In this document: piece after piece, positions 42,997 through 51,432 of the stretch
How positions within the stretch are numbered: the first letter of the stretch is position 1
Layout: each line of letters begins with the position of its first letter
Assembly (NCBI GenBank): GCA_018433675.1
Contig: JAHDQS010000019.1
Span: 1 to 55,853 of the forward strand
Source: Clostridia bacterium
GTDB lineage: Bacteria; Bacillota; Peptococcia; DRI-13; SM3-B62
Length of the DNA: 55,853 nucleotides
Direction of reading: 5' to 3'
Translations under genes and position numbers: made by a program
Notes under the pieces: model-generated
What the model saw: only the letters and a program-made list of their open reading frames with translations
The model's database searches: none
What the model was told of the DNA's origin: nothing

Positions 42997-44397
42997 ATGG
43001 CAGCATTAATTATTATTTATCTAGTTTTAATATGTGGGTTAACAATATATCTCAGTAAGCGAGTTAAATCATCAGAAGACTATTTCCTGGCAGGCAGGAC
43101 TCTTCCCTGGTATGTAGTGGGTTTAGGACTGGCTTCAACCGGTATTGGTGGAGGTGCCGTAATCGGTTTTCCAGGAGCATTTTATGCCATAGGCATTGAT
43201 TGGTATTTTATGTCTATAGGTGCAATTGTCGCAGAATTGATCGTGGTACTATTTATCGCAGAAAAATTGCGTGCGATGAACTCTTATACAGTGCCAGAAA
43301 TGATAGAAATGAGGTTTGACCGGAAAGCAAGGATCGCTGCTGCGGTGCTGATAATTGTAGGCGATATTGCCATGATATGCTCTCAAATATTAGCATTCTC
43401 CGGCACATTGTCAGGATTTTTAGGTCTTAATCAGGAAGTTGGTAGTATAGTAGGTACCGTTATCTTTATCGTTACGACCATGTTTGGTGGTCTGATTGGC
43501 GTCGCTATTACAGATGCAATTCAAGCAGTGTTCTTATTAGGTGGCATTACTATTGTAGGTAGTCTTGTATTTGCTAAAGCAGGTGGTTTCTCCCAGTGGA
43601 GTACTCTGCCGCTTAATTATACTAAGCCCTTAGCTACGTTGCCGAAAATAACTATTTTTGGTAATGTTGTATCACTTATGGGTGTATTTTTGGGTAGCCA
43701 ATCCCAGTTTGTATCCAGGATCAATGCGGCTAGAACGCCCAAGGATGCTAAGAAAGCAACATATATTCATTTAGGAACAGTAATACTTTTACTGGGGATC
43801 GTGATGCCCCTAGTCGGTTATAGCGCCCACTTCCTGCTTGGCCCTGGAATTAGTTCCGGTGAGGTAATGGGACAGGTTATAGCTAATGTACTTCCATCAT
43901 GGGCTGGTGCTTTGTATGTAGCTATAATCATCGGAGCTATTTTGACAACAGTAAATAGTCTTTTGATTAGTGTTAGTATGAACGTAGTAAAAGATCTACT
44001 GGAAACATCATTCCCTGAAAAAGGATTTATTGAAAAGGATTTGTTAAAATGGGGCAGGATTGCGACCATAGGAATCGGCATATTGGCTTATGTCATGACA
44101 AAGGCCATGCCTAATCTTATCAATTCTTTAGTTTTCGCTTTCTCAATGGTTACACTAATGTGTATTCCTCTGTATGGTGGGTTATTGTGGAAAAGACCCG
44201 GGGCGAGAGGAGGATTTTGGAGTATTATTCTTGGCGGAGGTGCCACGGTTATTTGGCAGTTTGTGCTGCATTGTCCATGGGGATTACATTCGTTAATTCC
44301 TGGTTTGATCCTTGGTTTTCTAGGATTAGCTATAGGATGCATTGATGAACCAATATCGGAGGATCGCTGGAAGAGGATTAGAGGAAACGAAAGTTAA
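42997..44397 (+). CDS. sodium:solute symporter family protein
   Basis: Second SSS transporter in the window, 466 aa with about 13 helices (start LIIIYLVLICGLTIYLSKRVKSSEDYFLAGRTLPW, family-typical; also GLIGVAITDAIQAVFLLGG and NSLLISVSMNVVKDLLE). It differs strongly from the one at 14784 and has no small partner peptide in front of it. Located in the sigma-54-controlled operon after the lyase subunits, it probably imports their substrate or a precursor. Confidence 0.93.
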   Translation: MAALIIIYLVLICGLTIYLSKRVKSSEDYFLAGRTLPWYVVGLGLASTGIGGGAVIGFPGAFYAIGIDWYFMSIGAIVAELIVVLFIAEKLRAMNSYTVPEMIEMRFDRKARIAAAVLIIVGDIAMICSQILAFSGTLSGFLGLNQEVGSIVGTVIFIVTTMFGGLIGVAITDAIQAVFLLGGITIVGSLVFAKAGGFSQWSTLPLNYTKPLATLPKITIFGNVVSLMGVFLGSQSQFVSRINAARTPKDAKKATYIHLGTVILLLGIVMPLVGYSAHFLLGPGISSGEVMGQVIANVLPSWAGALYVAIIIGAILTTVNSLLISVSMNVVKDLLETSFPEKGFIEKDLLKWGRIATIGIGILAYVMTKAMPNLINSLVFAFSMVTLMCIPLYGGLLWKRPGARGGFWSIILGGGATVIWQFVLHCPWGLHSLIPGLILGFLGLAIGCIDEPISEDRWKRIRGNES

Positions 44398-44399
44398 GA

Positions 44400-44454
44400 A
44401 AAAGAGATATAAAAGGGCCGGCCAGCTTTTCGGCTGGTTCTTTTATATCTCTTG
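44400..44454 (+). terminator. rho-independent terminator of the lyase/symporter operon
   Basis: AAGAGATATAAAAG pairs with TTTTATATCTCTT, with a nested CCGGCCAGC..GCTGG hairpin and A/T runs on both flanks. Confidence 0.9.
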
Positions 44455-44496
44455 GAAATCATTATATAATCATACAAAGAGGGGATGGAGGTTAAT

Positions 44497-45351
44497 ATGC
44501 AAAATACATACTTCGTAAATACCGGAAATCATTGTTTCCAAGTCGCGGAATGGTCCGATGGTAAATATCCTATCGTGGGAATCCATGGTTTAACAGGTAA
44601 TATGTATACTTTACGAGCCCTGGGGGAAGAATTCTCCCCAAATTATCGATTTATTACTTATGATCTTAGAGGTAGAGGCAATAGTTCCCCGGCAGAATCA
44701 GATTCTACCTGCGGGACACATGCGCAGGATTTAATCGAAATGTTGCTATCTCTGCAGGCTGAAAAGCCATTTCTAATCGGGTATTCTTTGGGAGCATTTA
44801 TTGCAGCACAAGCCGCCGGTAAATACCGAGATGTTAAAGGCCTGGTTATGTTGGACGGGGGAGGAGATATACCCGCGGGACACCGTGAAAACCTAAAAGC
44901 AGTCATGAAAAGAATTGAGAAATCTTTTTCCTCAAGGGATGAATATATTTCCTGCGCAAGATTAGCATATGCGGCTATGGGAGTGGATTGGACAGAATAT
45001 CTTAAGGACTCAATTTTATATGAAATACAAGGTGATGAAGGAAGCGGATTTAGATATAAAGGAGAACGAGAGAGCATTGGAAGTGATTTGGAGAGTATTT
45101 GCTATTATGACCATGAAGCCGTATTTCCACAGATAAAATGCCCGGTCTTGCTTGTGTACGCCTCTACAGAAAGGGATCCGGCAGCACACTATCTTAAAGA
45201 GGAAGCCTATAATAAAGCAAAAGCACTTATTCCTAATTTAGAGTTTTATGTGTCCGGATGCAATCATCAGACTTTGGTAATGAATCAACAGCCCGAATTA
45301 GTCGATGTGATCAAGAAATTTCTTTCAAGATGTCAAACTGGCAGTAATTAG
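44497..45351 (+). CDS. alpha/beta hydrolase
   Basis: Serine hydrolase fold: oxyanion region GIHGLTGNMYTL (residues 28-39), nucleophile elbow GYSLGAF (Ser at about residue 98), and a late His in GCNHQTLVM; the acid residue is probably in YASTERDPAAHY. 284 aa from ATG 44497, which GGAGG at 44487-44491 supports. Substrate unknown. It lies after the operon terminator and ends with its own, so it is a separate unit. Confidence 0.88.
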   Translation: MQNTYFVNTGNHCFQVAEWSDGKYPIVGIHGLTGNMYTLRALGEEFSPNYRFITYDLRGRGNSSPAESDSTCGTHAQDLIEMLLSLQAEKPFLIGYSLGAFIAAQAAGKYRDVKGLVMLDGGGDIPAGHRENLKAVMKRIEKSFSSRDEYISCARLAYAAMGVDWTEYLKDSILYEIQGDEGSGFRYKGERESIGSDLESICYYDHEAVFPQIKCPVLLVYASTERDPAAHYLKEEAYNKAKALIPNLEFYVSGCNHQTLVMNQQPELVDVIKKFLSRCQTGSN

Positions 45352-45368
45352 TGTTGCAGGGAAGAACA

Positions 45369-45439
45369 TAATAAGAACCCCACCCAACAACGCAATCAAA
45401 GATTGCTGTCGGGACCTGGGATTCTTGTTGTATTCACAA
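45369..45439 (-). repeat. decayed yedF 3' end, copy 2 (inverted) of the pair with 37780-37850
   Basis: On the minus strand it reads LVNTTRIPGPDSNL and a stop, compare VNTTRFPGPDCNL in yedF, and the same palindrome with flanks GTTCTTAT and TTGTGAATAC. Only about 14 codons of the gene survive. The palindromic core might act as a terminator for the hydrolase gene that ends at 45351. Confidence 0.8.
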
Positions 45440-45449
45440 GAAGATCAAA

Positions 45450-45475
45450 AAAACCGGCTTGTAATAGCCGGTTTT
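45450..45475 (+). terminator. rho-independent terminator downstream of the hydrolase
   Basis: AAAACCGGCT, loop TGTAAT, AGCCGGTTTT. Confidence 0.85.
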
Positions 45476-45500
45476 AATCGTTATAAATTTAAGTAATAAC

Positions 45501-45542
45501 AAAAATCCTTTGAGTCGAAGGGGAGGATGAACCACCCTTCGA
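45501..45542 (-). terminator. terminator of the 32-aa minus-strand gene
   Basis: On the minus strand TCGAAGGGTGG pairs with CCTCCCCTTCGA (one mismatch), followed by CTCAAAGGATTTTT. The T-run is separated from the stem, so efficiency is uncertain. Confidence 0.6.
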
Positions 45543-45556
45543 ACCTCAGAGCCTGC

Positions 45557-45655
45557 TCAGTGTTCGCTGATGAGGCTACGCTCAATTTCATCAATCAATT
45601 CTTGCATCAATTCCATATTATCCATGGGGGCCTCAAGGTGTGTGCTTTTACTCAT
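45557..45655 (-). CDS. 32-aa small protein with its own promoter and terminator
   Basis: Minus-strand gene starting at ATG 45655 behind TTGGAGGT. The product is acidic and helical: MSKSTHLEAPMDNMELMQEL then IDEIERSLISEH. A near-consensus sigma-A promoter lies upstream and a stem-loop downstream, so it looks like a genuine monocistronic unit. Its length and Glu-rich helix recall Spo0E-type phosphatases, but their SQELD motif is absent, so no family is assigned. Confidence 0.65.
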   Translation of the reverse strand: MSKSTHLEAPMDNMELMQELIDEIERSLISEH

Positions 45656-45692
45656 TCTACCGACCTCCAATCACAAATTTATGCTTGCTTTC

Positions 45693-45721
45693 ATTATAAC
45701 AGGTCTAAAACAAAAGTGCAA
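45693..45721 (-). promoter_or_regulatory. sigma-A promoter of the 32-aa gene
   Basis: On the minus strand TTGCAC (45721-45716), 17 nt, TATAAT (45698-45693). Confidence 0.75.
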
Positions 45722-45809
45722 GCACAAATGTATGATTGTATACAAGTATTTTTTAAAATGTTTATGAATAAAGAGCACGGGATTTCGGATTGCGGTCGCA
45801 AGGTTGACA

Positions 45810-47051
45810 TTAGCCGTTGATGGCTTTTACCATGTGATAAACTTTTTTGCCTTTGCGCAGTAGGAGTTTATCATCGGTAAAATCTTGTGGTGTGATGATT
45901 TGAGAAAAATCTTCGACTCGTTGATTTTCAAGATAGAGGCCTCCTTGTTGAATCAGGCGTCTTCCTTCACCTTTGGAGGAGGTAAGGCCTGTCATGATCA
46001 GCAGAGAAAGGATTTCCAGACCTTCGCTGAATTTTGAAAGCGGTATTTCCGTAGTTGGTATGTCTTCTGAATTTTTGTCCAGTGAGCCGAATAAAGCTTT
46101 GGCTGCTTGTTGGGCTTTTTGCGCCTCTTCTTCACCATGTACGAGCTTTGTTACTTCATAAGCCAGTGTTTCCTTAGCCAGGTTGATTTTTTCATCTTTC
46201 AGTGCCCCAAGACGGTTCACTTCTTCCATGGGCAGGAAGGTTAAAAGAGCCAGGCAGTTTTTGACATCTTGGTCGTCAACGTTACGCCAGTACTGATAGA
46301 AATCATAAGGAGAAGTCTTTTGGGCATCAAGCCAAATGGCACCTGATTCGGTTTTACCCATTTTTCTGCCGTCGCTGGTGGTTAAGAGCTTAAAAGTAAG
46401 ACCGTAAGTAGAGGCGTTCTCTACCCTCCTGGTCAGGTCAACACCGCTGATGATATTTGACCACTGGTCGTTCCCGCCCATTTGCAGGCGGCAGTTATGT
46501 TTTTGATAAAGTACAAGGAAATCATAAGACTGCATCAACATGTAGTTGAATTCCAAGAAGCAGAGGCCTCTTTCTAAGCGAGATTTAAAGCATTCGGCGG
46601 TCAGCATTCTATTGACGGAAAAATGTTTGCCGATGTCTCTTAAAAATTCAACGTAGTTGAGTCCGGCAAGCCAATCGGCATTATTGACCATGATGGCCTT
46701 GCCCGGGCCAAAGTCAATAAAGCGGGAGAATTGCTTCTTAAAGGAAGCGGCATTTTGCTCGATTTGTTCTTTGGTCAACATTTTACGCATATCTGATTTG
46801 CCGGAAGGATCCCCGACCAAAGCGGTCCCGCCGCCGATGAGGGCAATGGGACGGTGCCCAGCCTTTTGCATGTGCATCATTACCATGACCTGGATGAAAT
46901 GACCGACGTGCAAGCTGTCGGCAGTTGGGTCGAAGCCAATATAGAAGGTTATTGGTTCTTTGCCGAGCAAGTCTTTTAATTCATTTTCATGCGTGCATTG
47001 TTCGATATAGCCTCTTTCCTCCAGAATATCGTAGACGTTTTTTTGTGTCAT
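45810..47051 (-). CDS. tyrS: tyrosyl-tRNA synthetase
   Basis: Charges tRNA-Tyr. Class I signature HVGH in [10 protein letters not shown], the KMSKS-equivalent KMGKTESG, and a C-terminal S4 RNA-binding domain ([19 protein letters not shown]). 413 aa, complete. A T-box leader with tyrosine specifier precedes it, so expression should rise when tRNA-Tyr is uncharged. Confidence 0.97.
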   Translation of the reverse strand: MTQKNVYDILEERGYIEQCTHENELKDLLGKEPITFYIGFDPTADSLHVGHFIQVMVMMHMQKAGHRPIALIGGGTALVGDPSGKSDMRKMLTKEQIEQNAASFKKQFSRFIDFGPGKAIMVNNADWLAGLNYVEFLRDIGKHFSVNRMLTAECFKSRLERGLCFLEFNYMLMQSYDFLVLYQKHNCRLQMGGNDQWSNIISGVDLTRRVENASTYGLTFKLLTTSDGRKMGKTESGAIWLDAQKTSPYDFYQYWRNVDDQDVKNCLALLTFLPMEEVNRLGALKDEKINLAKETLAYEVTKLVHGEEEAQKAQQAAKALFGSLDKNSEDIPTTEIPLSKFSEGLEILSLLIMTGLTSSKGEGRRLIQQGGLYLENQRVEDFSQIITPQDFTDDKLLLRKGKKVYHMVKAING

Positions 47052-47104
47052 CGTAAATACACTCCTATCTCATAGAAATTATGGTTATAGGTAAATAGAA
47101 TTCT

Positions 47105-47365
47105 AAAAAACACGGGTCCTTTCGTCGGATAAGGACGAGAAGACCCGTGGTACCACCTTAATTCGCAATGCGCCAAAGAAATGAGCGTTGCCTTAATTAT
47201 GCCGTTGTAACGGACGACCGCCGCTAACCTTGCTCCGGATTGTAATTCGCGCTAAACAAGCGTGCTGCGGGTCTTTCACCGACCGTCCCGCTCTCTGGGT
47301 TGTAACCGCCAGGCGTTACTTTATCCATCATTGCTGTTGGTATTGGAGTATTTACTTGTTGTATA
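47105..47365 (-). promoter_or_regulatory. T-box riboswitch (tyrosine) of tyrS
   Basis: The minus strand contains the T-box sequence AAGGTGGTACCACG (47159-47146), the stem I AG-bulge and distal-loop blocks AGAGAG and GGTGAAAG, and a likely UAC (Tyr) specifier codon at 47244-47242. The terminator stem is CACGGGTC...GACCCGTG followed by TTTTTT (down to 47105); the T-box sequence would form the competing antiterminator upon binding uncharged tRNA. Confidence 0.93.
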
Positions 47366-47370
47366 ATGGT

Positions 47371-47399
47371 ATTCTAATATAAAATATTCCCTAATGCAA
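47371..47399 (-). promoter_or_regulatory. sigma-A promoter of tyrS
   Basis: On the minus strand TTGCAT (47399-47394), 17 nt, TAGAAT (47376-47371), placed just upstream of the T-box. Confidence 0.7.
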
Positions 47400-47462
47400 C
47401 AGGTTGATGCATGCATGAAGAAGCCTGACAAAACGGGGAGAAGACAGGAGCGGGTTAAGGTG

Positions 47463-48104
47463 ATGTTGTCAGAGCAAAGGCTGCAAGTCGTTAAAACGGC
47501 GCAAAAAGCTCAAAAGATGGGGTTGCTTCCCCTTACCTTCGGTAATCTCAGCTTGCGTGATGTGGAAACCGGTTATATCTGTATCACTCCCAGCGGGCTG
47601 GAGTACAGCGAAATGGAGCCGGAAGATATATTGGTTATAGATGTGGCCGGAAAAATTATCGAGGGCAAAAGAAAGCCGTCTACTGAAACTCCCCTGCATT
47701 GCAGAGCTTATCAAGAGAGAGCGGATATTTACGGTGTCTGCCACACCCATTCAACATTTGCTACGGCCTGGGCTTCGTCCGCGAATCAACTGCCGGTAGT
47801 GGTTGCCGAACTTGCCGCACTGGTAGGCGGGACTGTGGAAACAGCGCCATATAGGCCGATGGGGACACCGGAATTGGCCGAGGTGGTAGTTGCCGCATTG
47901 GGCAACAAGCATGCTGTGCTGATGGCGAATCATGGAGTGTTGACCGTGGGATACGATCTGAACACGGCTTTTGCCAATGCGGTGGTGATAGAGGAGGGTG
48001 CTAGGGTCGCTTACTACGTATATAACATCGGAGGAGGGAATATTATTCCTGAGGACGAATGCCAAAGGCTCAGAGAATGGGTTTTAAGAAGATATGGTCA
48101 GTAG
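47463..48104 (+). CDS. class II aldolase/adducin family protein
   Basis: Zn-dependent aldolase related to L-fuculose-phosphate aldolase and ribulose-5-phosphate 4-epimerase. Zn ligands are in VCHTHSTFATAWA (two His) and LMANHGVLTVG (one His), with the catalytic Glu in STETPLHCRAY. The frame extends back to 47394, over the tyrS promoter, but the conserved start (LQVVKTAQKAQKMGLLPLTFGNLSLRD) favours ATG 47463 or GTG 47460. 213 aa, normal length. Substrate unknown, and no sugar pathway genes are adjacent. Confidence 0.88.
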   Translation: MLSEQRLQVVKTAQKAQKMGLLPLTFGNLSLRDVETGYICITPSGLEYSEMEPEDILVIDVAGKIIEGKRKPSTETPLHCRAYQERADIYGVCHTHSTFATAWASSANQLPVVVAELAALVGGTVETAPYRPMGTPELAEVVVAALGNKHAVLMANHGVLTVGYDLNTAFANAVVIEEGARVAYYVYNIGGGNIIPEDECQRLREWVLRRYGQ

Positions 48105-48180
48105 GTTATAAATACTACTTGCCAATTGCGTTCCATAGTAATAGAATAACTTGGTAAGTCTTTAGCTAGGAGGAAAAACA

Positions 48181-50004
48181 GTGCGACACAGTTATATTCG
48201 TAACATAGCAATAATTGCTCATGTAGACCACGGCAAAACAACATTGGTGGACAAGATGTTGTTGCAGTCGGGGGTGTTCAGGGAAAATGAACAGGTCATG
48301 GAAAGGGTCTTGGATTCCAATGCTTTAGAGAGGGAAAAGGGCATCACTATCATGGCCAAAAATACCTCTATCAAGTATCAGGAATACACGATAAATATTA
48401 TTGACACTCCCGGTCATGCCGATTTCGGCGGAGAGGTCGAACGCATCATGAAAATGGTAGATGGCGTTTTACTGGTGGTCGATGCGGTGGAGGGTTGTAT
48501 GCCTCAAACTCGCTTTGTCTTGAGAAAGGCCCTGGCGCAGGGAGTGATCCCTTTGGTAGTGGTCAATAAAATGGATCGGGAAAATGCCAGACCCCGGGAG
48601 ATTGTTGACCAGGTGCTTGATTTATTTATTGAATTGGGAGCTCCTGAAGAATTACTGGATTTTCCGGTGATTTATGTATCGGCTATCTCAGGAAGGGCCT
48701 CCGAGGATCCAAATGGGACCGGGGAAAGCTTAGCACCGCTTTTTGAAAGAATCATTGATTCTATTCCGGCTCCCCAAGGGGAGGTTGAGGGTACTCTGCA
48801 GTTGCAGGTTTCGCTTTTGGATTACAACGATTACTTAGGAAGAATAGCCATTGGCCGCGTACAAAGAGGCTGGATCCGAAATGGGAGTCAAGTAGAAGTC
48901 GTGAGAAGAGACGGGAATAGCGAAACCATGCGTATTAGCAAGCTTTTCGGTTTTTGCGGCTTGCAGCGTGTGGAGATTGAAGAAGCAGGCATGGGTGAAA
49001 TAGTGGCAGTGGCAGGTCTCGGAAAGATAAATGTGGGAGAGACGATTTGTGAAGTGGGTTTTCCGGAGGCCTTGCCATATTTAAAAATAGACGAACCTAC
49101 TTTGCAGATGAGTTTCATGGTAAATGATTCTCCCTTTGCCGGACGTGAGGGAGAACCGGTTACCTCCAGAAAACTAAAGGCACGTTTATTGAAGGAAATA
49201 GAGACCGATGTTTCCTTGCGAGTTGAGGAAACGGAAAGCCCGGATGTTTTCCTGGTATCGGGGAGGGGAGAGCTCCATCTGGCCATTTTAATAGAGACGA
49301 TGAGAAGAGAAGGAATCGAGTTTCAGGTATCCAAGCCCCAGGTTATTTACCGGGAAATAGGGGGCGTTAAGCATGAGCCTTTTGAACATTTGCTGATAGA
49401 CATACCGGAACAGTACGTGGGACCGGTGATGGAAAAACTAGGAGAACGCAAGGGTGAGTTGCTTGATATGGCCAATATCGGCGGACAGGTGCAGCTTAGG
49501 TATTCCATACCTACGAGAGGGCTGGTGGGTTATAGAACGGAGTTTTTAACAGATACCCGCGGTTTGGGTGTCATGAACCATACTTTTGATGAATACAAGC
49601 CGATCAAAGGAGCAAGTAAAGGCAGAAAAAATGGTGTCTTGATAGCTTGGGAGACGGGTACGGCAACAACCTATGGCTTGCTTTCCGCTGAAGAAAGAGG
49701 GATACTGTTTATCGGCCCCGGCACGGAGGTGTATGAAGGAATGGTGGTCGGGGAAAACAGCAGAGAACAGGATATTGTGGTAAATGTTTGCAGGGAAAAG
49801 GCTATGAGCAATATGCGTTCCTCCACCAAGGAAGAAACAGTCAAATTGAAGGCTTTCAATCAACTAAGCCTGGAACAGTCTTTGGAATATCTGGCGGATG
49901 ATGAGTATCTGGAGATTACGCCGCAATCCCTGAGGCTTCGGAAGAAGCATTTGAAAAAGGCGGAACGGGAGAAGTATCAGAAGCACATGAAGAGTACCCT
50001 GTAA
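48181..50004 (+). CDS. typA: ribosome-associated GTPase BipA/TypA
   Basis: Translational GTPase acting on the ribosome, involved in 50S assembly and stress responses. G1 AHVDHGKTTL, G2 region EREKGITI, G3 DTPGHADFGG, G4 NKMDR, then EF-G-like domains and the unique C-terminal domain (GRKNGVLIAWETGTATTYGL). 607 aa, complete. It starts with GTG 48181 after AGGAGG. A strong terminator follows. Confidence 0.97.
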   Translation: MRHSYIRNIAIIAHVDHGKTTLVDKMLLQSGVFRENEQVMERVLDSNALEREKGITIMAKNTSIKYQEYTINIIDTPGHADFGGEVERIMKMVDGVLLVVDAVEGCMPQTRFVLRKALAQGVIPLVVVNKMDRENARPREIVDQVLDLFIELGAPEELLDFPVIYVSAISGRASEDPNGTGESLAPLFERIIDSIPAPQGEVEGTLQLQVSLLDYNDYLGRIAIGRVQRGWIRNGSQVEVVRRDGNSETMRISKLFGFCGLQRVEIEEAGMGEIVAVAGLGKINVGETICEVGFPEALPYLKIDEPTLQMSFMVNDSPFAGREGEPVTSRKLKARLLKEIETDVSLRVEETESPDVFLVSGRGELHLAILIETMRREGIEFQVSKPQVIYREIGGVKHEPFEHLLIDIPEQYVGPVMEKLGERKGELLDMANIGGQVQLRYSIPTRGLVGYRTEFLTDTRGLGVMNHTFDEYKPIKGASKGRKNGVLIAWETGTATTYGLLSAEERGILFIGPGTEVYEGMVVGENSREQDIVVNVCREKAMSNMRSSTKEETVKLKAFNQLSLEQSLEYLADDEYLEITPQSLRLRKKHLKKAEREKYQKHMKSTL

Positions 50005-50071
50005 TTTTAACGTCTTTTTTAACTTTGTCTTGCGCAAACAGTTTATAGGTGTTTATTTTATACTAATTACG

Positions 50072-50099
50072 GCCCCTTCTTCATAGAAGGGGCTTTTTT
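50072..50099 (+). terminator. rho-independent terminator after typA
   Basis: GCCCCTTCT, TCAT loop, AGAAGGGGC, TTTTTT. Confidence 0.95.
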
Positions 50100-50251
50100 A
50101 TATTACAGGAAAAATAAAATGGGAAAATTAACAAAAATATGCAATACAAAAGAAGGAAAATATAGAAATATGTAGAATGATAATGCATAAAGATGTAATA
50201 ACGGTTATGCTGCGGAACAGATGTAATAATTTCGTGGTGGGAGGATAATCA

Positions 50252-51400
50252 ATGTCGAAAATCAAATTGGTTATTGCCGATGAAGATGGACACTATATTG
50301 ATGCTTTGTCCGATTATCTTATCGCAAGCTATTCCCATGTGTTTCAAACGAGGGTATATACCGGGAAAACCGCCTTATTAGATTATCTTAATCATCTAGA
50401 TATCGCTGAGGGGCAGGCAATCGATGTTTTATTGGTAAGCCGAGAAATGCTTGATAAGGGGAAAGTACTGAATTTTGCGGGGGTATTGATGTTTCTTTCT
50501 GAAAGCGTAGAAAGATTCTCTGCCGAAGCCGAAAAGACAGAAACAATCTATAAATACCAGTGCGGGGAAAAGATAGCCGCACGAGTGCTGCAAGCTTATT
50601 CTGCTGTATACCCGGAAAAAAGATTTGCAGCAGACGGCAGCAAAAGGACAAGGGTCATTTCTGTTTATTCTCCCGCCGGGGGTACAGGCAAGACGACAAT
50701 AGCCTTGGGGTGTGCCATGCAAGCCGCCTGGGAAGGGAAGAAAGTATTTTATTTGAACTTAGAAGTCTTTCCTGCGGTGGGACTTTTCTGGAAGGTGCAC
50801 GAGGGGCAGAATTTATCAAATGTTTACTATTATTTTAAAAATGACAAATATAACCTGAAAAGGGTAATCGAGGCCGCTAAGTGTCGAGAACCTTTGTCCG
50901 GTATCTATTATTTCAATCCGTCCGACAGTGCTCTTGACTACGAGGAAGATTTGTCAACGGAGCTAAGAGAGTTATTGGAGGAGCTCCGGATTAATGGGTG
51001 GTATGATCTGATATTTGTGGATATGTCCTCCGGATTAAATAAAAACAACCTTGCGGTCCTTGAAGAATCAGACAGAATCCTCAATGTTTGTACACAGGAG
51101 GCCATGTGCCTGAAGAAATTGGAAAGAATGGATGTTGAGTTCGGTCTTTGGGAAAGAAGTAAAGAAGTGGTTCTTAAAAAAAAGACAATAACTGTATTAA
51201 ACAAGTATCGTTATATCGCAAGGGTAAAAGAAACGGGAATAAATTCCAAAAAGGCAGAGGAGGAAGAATTGACAAAAATACCTTGGGTGAAAGAACTTTT
51301 AGTTCCCTTGGGAAAACAATGCAGACTGGATATGAATAGTGCCTTTGGGACAGCTATAAACCGGTTGATGGAAGAGTTGACAACAGAAGGGCAAGATTAG
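50252..51400 (+). CDS. TadZ/CpaE-like AAA family ATPase (Flp pilus localisation)
   Basis: MinD/ParA-type ATPase with an N-terminal receiver-like domain (residues 1-125; KLVIADEDGHYIDALSDYLI) and a deviant Walker A AGGTGKTTIALGCAMQA near residue 145. In Flp/Tad systems this protein localises the secretion machine at the membrane. 382 aa. Followed after 32 nt by the Tad ATPase gene. The AT-rich stretch 50105-50251 before it carries no obvious consensus promoter. Confidence 0.88.
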   Translation: MSKIKLVIADEDGHYIDALSDYLIASYSHVFQTRVYTGKTALLDYLNHLDIAEGQAIDVLLVSREMLDKGKVLNFAGVLMFLSESVERFSAEAEKTETIYKYQCGEKIAARVLQAYSAVYPEKRFAADGSKRTRVISVYSPAGGTGKTTIALGCAMQAAWEGKKVFYLNLEVFPAVGLFWKVHEGQNLSNVYYYFKNDKYNLKRVIEAAKCREPLSGIYYFNPSDSALDYEEDLSTELRELLEELRINGWYDLIFVDMSSGLNKNNLAVLEESDRILNVCTQEAMCLKKLERMDVEFGLWERSKEVVLKKKTITVLNKYRYIARVKETGINSKKAEEEELTKIPWVKELLVPLGKQCRLDMNSAFGTAINRLMEELTTEGQD

Positions 51401-51432
51401 GAAACACGCGGGAGGATCGAGGGGAGACTAAG

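Noticed and set aside
45557-45655. Spo0E-type phosphatase
   Set aside because: The helix length is similar but the conserved SQELD signature is missing.
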